64,000 bases of DNA from the NCBI RefSeq assembly GCF_028595265.1, contig NZ_JAQQXP010000001.1, positions 372,001 to 436,000 on the forward strand. Direction: 5' to 3'. Within the stretch, counting starts at the first letter, position 1. Each line of letters opens with the position of its first letter. The notes beneath the pieces were generated by a model, which was not told the origin of the DNA, ran no database searches, and worked only from the letters and a program-made list of their open reading frames with translations. Source of the DNA: Alteromonas gilva. GTDB taxonomy: Bacteria; Pseudomonadota; Gammaproteobacteria; Enterobacterales; Alteromonadaceae. The position numbers and the translations under genes are program-made. This document shows positions 17,887-25,696 of this stretch, piece by piece.

Positions 17887-17957
17887 TGTTTGTCACATCC
17901 AAACTAAGTTGGAAAAGTTATAAACAAGGATGGAAAGTGACAAACAAAGTTGGTAAG
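17887..17957 (+). mobile_element. Candidate Tn7-family transposon end (glmS-proximal) with three TnsB-like repeats
   Basis: The sequence opens with TGTTTGTCAC at 17887 and contains three imperfect direct repeats starting at 17901, 17922 and 17942, which is 21 and 20 bp apart. Each has the shape AAAC(T/A)A.G.TGG.AAG. Closely spaced about 20-bp repeats behind a terminal TGT are how TnsB sites are arranged at Tn7-type ends. TGTTTGTCAC at 17887-17896 is also repeated inverted as GTGACAAACA at 17938-17947. The region lies between two converging gene ends, so a promoter role is unlikely. No matching opposite end or transposase gene was found in the window, so this may be a decayed element or one mobilised in trans. 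Confidence 0.55.
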
Positions 17958-18030
17958 CACCATATTCATTACAAATGTTTTAACTTGGTGCCTAATCAAT
18001 TAATGCAGACGTCATATGTTGAGAAGTTGA

Positions 18031-19866
18031 CTAGGAAACGTAATCGAGACCAATTCTAGATGTGCTGATGCCCACCCTTTGGATGTAATTCAATGCGTAG
18101 GCATACCTTAGCTTGCATATTACTGTCACCTCTTTCTGCTCTGTTGATACATTTTCTTCAGTTATTACGAATTGCTTTATTGTTAGCTTCCCGTTCTGAA
18201 TAACTCCTCCTGATTCAGCTACGAAAGTTTGCCAATTAACTTTGAGATTGGATGGATGTTTCTCATCACCGATACTATTGATTCCTAATGCGACGACTTC
18301 ACCGTTGTCCTCTATGAAACAGTAACCTCCGCCATTAATATGTTTTGAACTAAGATTATCCGGATTTTCTTTATTGAGTTGGAAAGCAGTAAACGGTAGT
18401 AGGGTATTATTTTTACCCCTAAAGGCGATAGAGTTCTGTCCTGGTTGAAGATCACATGCTGGTGTCGCGCAAACCCACCACTGGTCATCCATTTTGAATA
18501 TATGGCCGCTATCCAGTTGTTCCGGAGTATTACCTTTGGAAGGAAGCGTCGACACATAATTATTGTACTGAGCGATGGCTTTATTGGATTCTTTCTCTTT
18601 TCCCAAATCGACTAGATAGTGAGATAAAAAATCTTGGCCATTCTTTAAATCTATTGCAATGATTTGATTTCCAAATTCCACTATTTTGTCTTCAATTAGA
18701 AAAGAAAGCCCCTCTGATTGTCTAGTGACATGCTCTCTTAGCTTTTGCTCTCTGAAGATTGATTTCTGGTCGATTAAAATATCTTCTCGACCTCCATTTC
18801 GGATATCTCGATAGAAAAGAGCAAAAAGGTTATTTTTCAATAACGCGTCATCTTCTGCATCAACACCAATTCGGTTCAATTCATATCTATATTTTGCTGA
18901 CAGAAGTCGAGAAGGCGTAGGCTTCCAATCAATTAGCGCATTTTCTAATTCCTCTAATAAGTTTGAGAGTCCTTTATTTATAAAGCAAACAAACCCTCTG
19001 GAAGAGCGTATCCATTTAGTATGTTCTTTAAAACTCCAAACCAGGCCTTTAAGGGCCTCGGAAGCTAGCTCATTTTTTAACTGCTCATTAATAAAATTAA
19101 TTGCCCACAATAAAAAAGTCTTTTTTTGGTGGATATCGAATTTTAAATTCTCTGACAATTGAAATAACGGTGCTAGTGGACCCCTATTAGATAAGTATTC
19201 GCCGAGTGCTTTTTTGTACCCTAATTGTCGAGCATATAAATATTGTGATCTGGCGAAACATTCTTGAACTTTCCTTCTGTCAAAATCTCCAGAATCCTCC
19301 AAGCCACTTATTAATATCTCGGATTGTTCGATAGATGCTAAGTCATCTTCAGTGTATTGCGTAGCACAACTATCTAAAAGTGACGTAAGACAGGACTCTG
19401 CTACATCTTGAAGGTCTGGTTCGTCGGTGTGGACGATTATTAAATTAAAGTGCTGATTAGATAGTACTGAGTGTAGAATTTTTCGAGCTTTATCCCCTCC
19501 GAGTCCGGTAGAGGCTCCTTCTAGATTGTAATCTAAAACTAATAGATCAGATTGATGTAAGTGGGTTGCCAACTGTGGTGCTGTTTCTACACTATTGTCT
19601 GAGTGGTCACTATCAACTGCATCGTGTATATCAATCACAAAGCCAGGATTTCTTTCTCGAAATTTTTTAATTACCTCAAATGGTCCCATTGCTTTCGTTC
19701 TCCATAGCTTCCGCTGTGAAATAACATCTTGCTGGGAATCTTTTATATTACCATCGAGTTGTGCGTTAAAGATCTCTTCCCATGTGGGATATTGGTCATC
19801 AACTATCAGTACTGACCTAAGTGGCTTAATGAATGCCTCATTAACCAAATCTGCAAAGTTATTCAA
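18031..19866 (-). CDS. Receiver-domain protein with unknown C-terminal effector (island gene 3)
   Basis: A 611-residue soluble protein. Residues 17-160 resemble a response-regulator receiver with extra length: hydrophobic strand then acidic pair Asp23-Asp24 (VLIVDDQ), probable phospho-acceptor Asp112 (LLVLDYNLEG) and switch Thr147 (LIIVHTDEP). The remaining 450 residues match no family I recognise; they include VCATPACDL (465-473) and a strand-like IAIDLKNG with D406-x-K408, preceded by Asp393, a spacing that could suit a PD-(D/E)xK nuclease but is weak evidence. The TTG start is supported by AAAGGGAG 8 bases upstream. It overlaps the ATPase gene by 8 bp, so it is probably the partner of that protein's kinase-like module. 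AT-rich compared with neighbours. Confidence 0.8.
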   Translation of the reverse strand: MNNFADLVNEAFIKPLRSVLIVDDQYPTWEEIFNAQLDGNIKDSQQDVISQRKLWRTKAMGPFEVIKKFRERNPGFVIDIHDAVDSDHSDNSVETAPQLATHLHQSDLLVLDYNLEGASTGLGGDKARKILHSVLSNQHFNLIIVHTDEPDLQDVAESCLTSLLDSCATQYTEDDLASIEQSEILISGLEDSGDFDRRKVQECFARSQYLYARQLGYKKALGEYLSNRGPLAPLFQLSENLKFDIHQKKTFLLWAINFINEQLKNELASEALKGLVWSFKEHTKWIRSSRGFVCFINKGLSNLLEELENALIDWKPTPSRLLSAKYRYELNRIGVDAEDDALLKNNLFALFYRDIRNGGREDILIDQKSIFREQKLREHVTRQSEGLSFLIEDKIVEFGNQIIAIDLKNGQDFLSHYLVDLGKEKESNKAIAQYNNYVSTLPSKGNTPEQLDSGHIFKMDDQWWVCATPACDLQPGQNSIAFRGKNNTLLPFTAFQLNKENPDNLSSKHINGGGYCFIEDNGEVVALGINSIGDEKHPSNLKVNWQTFVAESGGVIQNGKLTIKQFVITEENVSTEQKEVTVICKLRYAYALNYIQRVGISTSRIGLDYVS

Positions 19867-22828
19867 AATAGACTCCCTTTAAATCAATGATGAAATTTGC
19901 ACCATCTAATATTTTGAATTTTGATTCCTTGGCATAGAGGATAGAGTGCCCACTAGCCATCAAATTTACTCGACACAAGTACAACCCAATACCGCGACCA
20001 CCGCTCGATTTCCTAGTAAAAAACATTTTGAACAAATTTTGTTGATCTAACTCATCTATTCCAGGCCCGTTATCGGAAACGATGACCTTACTGTCACGAA
20101 TAGAAAGGAGAACTTGAGGATTCTCAGTACCTGAGTTTACTAACCAATAAACGCTATTATTTACTAAATTGACAAAAACCGGGAGTAAGCGTGAAGGTAG
20201 CTCATCAACTTTCAAGCGTTGAAACTCTTCTGTTGCAGTTATCCTTATAGCCCTGGAGCGAATTACCGTATCGAAGAAGCCCTGCAAATAATTCAGAATC
20301 TCTTCACCTGAAATAATCCTTCTAGTGCGAGATCCAGATATTTTTAGTGGTGATAAAAACTCGAGCTGATGGCTGAGTGCTTCGAATCCTTCTACCACTA
20401 AACGTGTACCAGGAATATCTCCGTTACTCTTGATCTGTCGAATACCTTCTCGGATCATTCTTTCATTACTGTTTAGCTCGTGCCCGAGTATTTCAACTGT
20501 AACGCCCAATTGTGCTAGTTGATTGATTCGATTTAAATCGTCTTTAAGTGCAATATTTTCTGCGATTCCCTGCCGAGCAATTAATTCGATATTGATGTTT
20601 TCACTCATCAATTCGAGTGACTCTAAATATGGTTGAAATGTGTCTTCATTCTCGGTATCCAAAATAGAATGAATGTTGCCCATTTCCACGAGCGCTTTGT
20701 CCAGACTAAGACGTCCAGCTCGTACTTGTTCAACTAGGGGTAAGGCTAATCCATGGAACTGTTTATTACGCTCGTCAAATAGCATTTCAACACGTTTACT
20801 TTCCGTTTCCTGAATTGTATTTATGGCCTTTTTCCAACTTCGTAGCCGAGCCTGAATTCTGCTAGCATGGCTTTGCAATTGTTTGTGAGCAAGTTCTTCA
20901 GGTTTAGATGGCTTAATTTTTTCAATTGCTTCTGTCCGAACCGCTTCGAGTGTCTTTACTCTTTCTTGTATTGTTGAATACAAACGACGGAATGCCCGGT
21001 AATCGTCTTCAGACGCTCCTAATCTTGCAGGTGCGCCGGTGATTCTGAGGTCGCTTAGTTGATCATTAATCTTGTTGATAAGCTCTTGCGTGTTATCTAG
21101 GTCTTGTTCGTTTTCGACCTTGAATTCAGAATTTACTTCACAGGTTTCGTCATACAAGCTATTTATTTTGGGTAAATTTCGTTTTAACCGCCCTCTAAAT
21201 GCCTTTGCATTCTTTTTAGCTAACTCTTTGCGTTGTTGTTCAGCTCTTTCTTTTTCATTTTTTTCTTGAATATCAGGCAGTAATTCATCTCTTAGTTCTG
21301 ATGCTTGACCGAAATATTCATAAGCCGCCTTTCTTAGTATATTAATGACGATCAGCTTTATTGCCTTCGCACTAGCATTATCAATAAACCCTTCTCTTCC
21401 AGCTTTATCTCTCAAATTAGGGTTTTGCTCTCGAGAAATGGAAATTCGACCAAACATTCTTCTTGCGTTCCAAAATTCCCGTCCGGCAGAAATGCTTCTG
21501 CGAGTTTCAATTTCAAAGAAGTCATTGTCTACACGGCCATATGGTAGTACACGCAATCCATTTCGGAACACCAAAAAGCCGCTGTGTTTGTCTGCTAAAT
21601 CCCTAAACCTAGCAAACTGCTCATCTGATAATGTTGAGCTATTGCGAACTTGCTCAAAGGTGGCTGCATGCAATCCGAATTTACCTATGTAAGTTGTGGG
21701 ACCTTTTGGAATTTTTAAATCTTTTGGTGGGTTAATGACATACTCAGAGCCTAGTTTGCGCCATTCTCCGAAGGCTTTTATTTGACCTCGGAAAACTCCA
21801 TTTTCATCTACATTTCCGCTTATCACATGTTCCATTTCTTCAGTAATAGAGCGGTTTAGTAAAGATCTTTCGTCTTCAATTATTGCTTCACATGTATAGC
21901 TATCCCAAATTCGAACCTCATAAGTGAATTCGGGATCAAACGAATTTTCTTCGTTTGATATACTGTCTACAAAAGGATCTGTGAAAGCCGAGAGTGTGGC
22001 AAAAAATTGCTTGCGTATTTCCTTGGTGGAAGGGCTTGGGTCCGCGCTTCTTAATTGAGCCTTTATATCATCATTAATTTCCGACACGAGTAATGCTGTG
22101 CCATGACCGCTTTTATCTTGCCAGACAGACCATGGTTGAAAGTGCTTTTCTTCGAAGTATGCACTTATAATCGTTTCTGCAATTGCATCTGATGGTTTAA
22201 CTGAATCTGGCGTATTTTCTAATGTGAGTTTGTCGAAGGTAGTCCATGCAAGTTCTAAACGTTTTGTTCGTTCAAGGTCTTCTGGTGTTCCCCATATGTT
22301 TTCAGTTAAACGTTCGAACATATCTGGAAGTAGATTGATCAACTCATTGGGGGATGCAAAACGTGTTATGGGAACTTCTAAATCAGATAACAGCAGATAT
22401 GGGTTCTCAAACACTCGCCAATCTATTAGTGCAGCAATAAAGTCATGATTTTTGCGCTTGCTTACTATGAGAAGTAACGGGCCTAAATTGGCGGAAGAAA
22501 GCCTGCCTATTCCCTTCTGTCCCTGCTTTGTTCTTTTCGGTAAGCCGTCCCTATCTTCCTCATTGTCTGCTTTTGTATCGAACTTAGATTCTGTGCCTAC
22601 TACGAGCCAGCGGTCAATGAATTCTTCGTAACTCATCCCGTGCCCATCATCGAAAAGAGCCGCTACTGGTGATTCCCCGTCGAAGATGTGTAACGATACA
22701 TTTCTTGCGTATGCGTCGTAAGAGTTTTTCCATAACTCCGATATGGCTGTTGGACAATCTGCAATTTGCTCGCGACCTAAGTGATCGACTGTCCTTGCTT
22801 GCGTACGGAATGAACGAGTCTCAATCAT
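19859..22828 (-). CDS. MORC/Hsp90-like GHKL ATPase fused to a histidine-kinase-like module (island gene 2)
   Basis: A 989-residue protein with two separate Bergerat ATP sites. The N-terminal one is MORC/MutL/Hsp90-like: ELWKNSYDAY (Glu31, Asn35, Asp38), DDGHGM (60-65) and KGIGRLSS (105-112), followed by an S5-like region. Residues about 520-740 are rich in charged heptads and probably coiled coil. The C-terminus looks like a sensor kinase: a DHp-like helix with His783 (LGHELNS), then HATPase_c boxes VNLVNNS (885-892), SDNGPGID (918-925) and GGRGIGLYL (943-951). It has no membrane segments, so sensing is cytoplasmic. ATG 22828 overlaps the methyltransferase stop by 4 bp. MORC-type ATPases are known from predicted restriction-modification loci; fusion to a kinase module is unusual. 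Confidence 0.85.
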   Translation of the reverse strand: MIETRSFRTQARTVDHLGREQIADCPTAISELWKNSYDAYARNVSLHIFDGESPVAALFDDGHGMSYEEFIDRWLVVGTESKFDTKADNEEDRDGLPKRTKQGQKGIGRLSSANLGPLLLIVSKRKNHDFIAALIDWRVFENPYLLLSDLEVPITRFASPNELINLLPDMFERLTENIWGTPEDLERTKRLELAWTTFDKLTLENTPDSVKPSDAIAETIISAYFEEKHFQPWSVWQDKSGHGTALLVSEINDDIKAQLRSADPSPSTKEIRKQFFATLSAFTDPFVDSISNEENSFDPEFTYEVRIWDSYTCEAIIEDERSLLNRSITEEMEHVISGNVDENGVFRGQIKAFGEWRKLGSEYVINPPKDLKIPKGPTTYIGKFGLHAATFEQVRNSSTLSDEQFARFRDLADKHSGFLVFRNGLRVLPYGRVDNDFFEIETRRSISAGREFWNARRMFGRISISREQNPNLRDKAGREGFIDNASAKAIKLIVINILRKAAYEYFGQASELRDELLPDIQEKNEKERAEQQRKELAKKNAKAFRGRLKRNLPKINSLYDETCEVNSEFKVENEQDLDNTQELINKINDQLSDLRITGAPARLGASEDDYRAFRRLYSTIQERVKTLEAVRTEAIEKIKPSKPEELAHKQLQSHASRIQARLRSWKKAINTIQETESKRVEMLFDERNKQFHGLALPLVEQVRAGRLSLDKALVEMGNIHSILDTENEDTFQPYLESLELMSENINIELIARQGIAENIALKDDLNRINQLAQLGVTVEILGHELNSNERMIREGIRQIKSNGDIPGTRLVVEGFEALSHQLEFLSPLKISGSRTRRIISGEEILNYLQGFFDTVIRSRAIRITATEEFQRLKVDELPSRLLPVFVNLVNNSVYWLVNSGTENPQVLLSIRDSKVIVSDNGPGIDELDQQNLFKMFFTRKSSGGRGIGLYLCRVNLMASGHSILYAKESKFKILDGANFIIDLKGVYFE

Positions 22829-23961
22829 GCCAGTTCATACCCTGATTGTTTGATATGCATCTGCTTTTCGTCCTTAAAGTCTTTGGAATCAAATATATGA
22901 GCTTTGATATATTCGAGCAAATATTTACCCAGTTCAACGGGCACCGCATTTCCAATTTGTTTTCCCGCTGCCGTCAGCCCTCCACAAAAGGAATAACTAT
23001 CAGGAAATGTTTGGATTCGCGCTGCTTGACGAACTGTAATTCCATGGTGTTCAGTCGGGTGTACAAATCGGCCCTTTGACGGGTTTATGCAAGCCGTTGT
23101 CATAGTTGGTGCGGGTTGCTCAGGATCTATTCGTCCATAAACATCTTTATGACCATCATGGTCTTTGTGACAATTCAATATCCGACCAGAATCTTTTCTG
23201 CTTCCACCGTTTAGCGGAGTTCTTTTGAATGCCTCAATGAGCTCGTATCCATGATTCATATGAATATTGTTTTCATCATCAGCTGACGTTGAACGAAAAG
23301 CAGTTTTACATGAAACCCAAGGCAATAAGCCATTTCCCAATTTTTTAGGGTCAGTATGAGTGGGCTTGGGAGGCCACTGAACTCTCGAAATATCTGCTTT
23401 ATCTCGTACGCCTAGTATAAATACGCGTTTTCTGCGTTGTGGTACTCCAAAGTCTCTGGCATCTAAAGTGACTGGTTGGAAAACATGGTACCCAGCCTTT
23501 TTACCTTCCTGATAAAATTTATCGAGATATTCTCGATGGCGAGGCCATAGAATGCCTGGAACGTTCTCCATGAGGAAAACTCGAGGTTGTAGTGCTTTAA
23601 CGAATTCAAAATATGCTAATACAAGTTCATTACGAGGATCGTTTACACCTGCATTTAATATGCGGTGAGTTGAAAACCCTTGGCAAGGGGGCCCGCCAAG
23701 TAGAAGATCGCAATTTTTGTTTTTGAATCTGGCTTTTTGGAGTTCGATAGGGTCGTAGTCTAAGATGCTGTCGTTTAATACAGAAGTGTACTTGCCGCCC
23801 TCCAGCTTTAAGATATTGTTTTGGTATGTTTGAACTGCGTATTTATCGTTTTCAATCGCGAAGTCTATTGCGAAGCCAGCTTTAATTGCAGCGAGAGAAA
23901 AGCCCCCAGCCCCAGCAAATAGGTCAACTGCCATAAGCTTTCTATTATTTTTTGTTTGCAT
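22825..23961 (-). CDS. DNA (cytosine-5-)-methyltransferase (island gene 1)
   Basis: A 378-residue m5C methyltransferase, complete by motif: I DLFAGAGGFS (from Asp13), IV GGPPCQGFS with catalytic Cys93, VI ENVPGI (Glu132), VIII QRRKRVF (175-181), IX RQAARIQTFPD and X QIGNAVP. The target recognition region between VIII and IX is about 110 residues, long enough for one specificity; the recognised site cannot be read. ATG 23961 is preferred to TTG 23964. It is the first gene of the minus-strand operon, overlapping the ATPase by ATGA. No dedicated endonuclease gene or Vsr lies beside it. Within the system it probably marks self DNA or supplies the modification that the ATPase partner reads. Confidence 0.93.
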   Translation of the reverse strand: MQTKNNRKLMAVDLFAGAGGFSLAAIKAGFAIDFAIENDKYAVQTYQNNILKLEGGKYTSVLNDSILDYDPIELQKARFKNKNCDLLLGGPPCQGFSTHRILNAGVNDPRNELVLAYFEFVKALQPRVFLMENVPGILWPRHREYLDKFYQEGKKAGYHVFQPVTLDARDFGVPQRRKRVFILGVRDKADISRVQWPPKPTHTDPKKLGNGLLPWVSCKTAFRSTSADDENNIHMNHGYELIEAFKRTPLNGGSRKDSGRILNCHKDHDGHKDVYGRIDPEQPAPTMTTACINPSKGRFVHPTEHHGITVRQAARIQTFPDSYSFCGGLTAAGKQIGNAVPVELGKYLLEYIKAHIFDSKDFKDEKQMHIKQSGYELA

Positions 23962-24276
23962 CAACTTTTATCATTTTAAATAACAATCGCGAAGTTTTCG
24001 TTTTATCTCCATCATAATGCACTACTGATCGCACAGCAAACAGTGAATGAATTAGCTGCCATTTGGATACCTAAAAATGATTTAACACCTTTTATTAGTT
24101 CTACAAAGGGGGGGAGTTCGAAAATCAAAGTTTACATTCCATATTTAAGGTGTGTACAAAGGGAACATTGCTGATAATTCATCAGGCCAAAGGAGTTTTC
24201 TAGCTCATTAGTTTGACCGTGTTTTTTGCCATATGTGCCGTGAGTGGAATTTGGTTAAAGGTAAACTGGCAAACGC
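23962..24276. other. Gene-free stretch upstream of the island operon
   Basis: 315 bp without a credible gene. It is AT-rich up to about 24170 and should contain the promoter of the minus-strand operon (for example the AT-rich block around 23965-24010), but I cannot place boxes with confidence. The distal edge of the island must lie here or further right; inverted copies of the 17.9-kb repeats are not visible. Confidence 0.4.
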
Positions 24277-25185
24277 TTAACGTAGGTTTTTGAGCAAGGG
24301 AAGGTGGCTCATTTTTTCCAGGTATTCCTGAGGCAGGGTGTTATTTTCCAATGTAAAAACAATGGTGTCTGGCTGCCTTAGTTGGGCTGTAATCTGCGGG
24401 AAGTGCGATTCAAAGAGTGCTTCGAGTACGCCGTTATTGGTGATGGTTACTAATCCCTCCCGAAGACGTTTGATCACTTTTGTATGTTTGTGGCTGAGGT
24501 GAAACAACACCGGGTGCGGGTAATAAATCATATGATTCGGTGCAATGGTTAACACATCGCCGCCTTTTTTGCTTTGCAGGGTTTGTTGATCAATCTCGAT
24601 TCTGCCCAGAGGAAAAAGCTCAAAACGTTTGTTGGCCGTCATGTTAAATAAGCGCGTTAAGCGGGCCTCCGTAACATTAAAACCATTGTGTCGGTAGATG
24701 GCGACATCGGTCCAGCCCGGCCCTTGTCCAATAGTGTATTGTTTTAGCGCTTCTAAGTTCGTTACCTGATTTAATGCCGGTAAGTTATCCTGGTGAACAA
24801 TAATACTGCGTAACCCTAATACGCCATTAAATATTGGGTATTCAATTACCGCGAGGTCGGTATTGATAGGGTTATAGGGGCTTGCCCATAACCACACGTC
24901 GGGGCTCTCTTCTGCGTGCTTAATTAATCTTTCAATGGTGTAACCCGACTCCAGGGTAATAATGGAGTAATCGCCATACTCAGCTTCGGTGGCTTCCATT
25001 ACTGCGTTTAAAACATCGAGTTCGTAGTCTGAGCGTAATTTTAACTGGCTATTGTATAAAAAGTGCAGCTCATCGGCGTGCAGCTGCTGTGCCCATGCCG
25101 CCATAACCATACTGAGTCCGTAAACGACTAGTGATAGCTTAAGGTAAGTACTTATCCTGGAAATAAGATGTTGAACACCGCTCAT
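24277..25185 (-). CDS. Periplasmic solute-binding-like protein (type 2 fold)
   Basis: A 302-residue protein with an N-terminal signal segment (about residues 15-36, LSLVVYGLSMVMAAWAQQ) and the layout of the substrate-binding/PAAT superfamily: an opening LHFLYNSQ strand, the hinge-like IGQGPGWTDVAIYRHNGFNV in the second lobe and a C-terminal helix. No permease or ATPase neighbour exists, so it may work as a stand-alone receptor or sensor; such orphans are common in this bacterial group. ATG 25185 is the natural start. Base composition resembles the chromosome more than the island. Confidence 0.6.
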   Translation of the reverse strand: MSGVQHLISRISTYLKLSLVVYGLSMVMAAWAQQLHADELHFLYNSQLKLRSDYELDVLNAVMEATEAEYGDYSIITLESGYTIERLIKHAEESPDVWLWASPYNPINTDLAVIEYPIFNGVLGLRSIIVHQDNLPALNQVTNLEALKQYTIGQGPGWTDVAIYRHNGFNVTEARLTRLFNMTANKRFELFPLGRIEIDQQTLQSKKGGDVLTIAPNHMIYYPHPVLFHLSHKHTKVIKRLREGLVTITNNGVLEALFESHFPQITAQLRQPDTIVFTLENNTLPQEYLEKMSHLPLLKNLR

Positions 25186-25696
25186 ACTACTACTGAAACC
25201 TTGTGATTAAACCTGAAACGATACCACTGACATGGTCAGCCAAATTCATACATCCTGATACGCCCCTCTTCCAATGTTAGTCCTTCATTGATTTGGACTT
25301 CTGCACCTCAGATAGTAGTGCATTATGTCGCTGTGACAAAATATCCATATGCATTGCCGTATATTCTAACAGCCATCTTGCCGGACTCGTCGAGCCTTAA
25401 AGAGTTACACGTATTGTATACGTTTTTTAGTACGCCCAGAAAGTTCATTTACTACGTTACTATGATTAAAATCACCGTTGTGACCCCTTCGCCCGCCATT
25501 AATATCAGGCATTCGTTAATGCATGGCTTCCTGGGCGATACATTTGCTTCATCTTCAGTGGAAGCTGGTAGCGACGAACAGGCAGATAATCACTAAATTC
25601 CGTATTTAAACCATAATTGTTAAATAAATGATAATAGTTTTAATATTTATTGATCTTTGGGTACTTTGCTCAGACCAATTTAAGAACGGGCCTATC
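25186..25696. other. Long intergenic region before the GH2 gene
   Basis: About 510 bp between divergent genes. A 102-codon frame from TTG 25288 has no ribosome site, no recognisable domain and an odd composition, so I do not call it a gene. The stretch probably contains the promoters of both flanking genes. No clear hairpin or repeat was seen. Confidence 0.4.

Noticed and set aside
18031..23961. A conventional type II restriction endonuclease or Vsr gene beside the methyltransferase.
   Set aside because: No reading frame in or near the operon shows such a family; only the two large partner genes are present.
24165..24172. ACA followed by TTGCT as the distal transposon boundary, with TTGCT also at 17881-17885 as a target duplication.
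   Set aside because: The copy near glmS is separated from the TGT by one base, no inverted copies of the repeats lie next to 24165, and a 5-bp match this close is likely by chance. Right boundary left undefined.
25288..25596. 102-codon open frame in the gap before the GH2 gene.
   Set aside because: TTG start without ribosome site, no domain, unusual composition; likely chance ORF.
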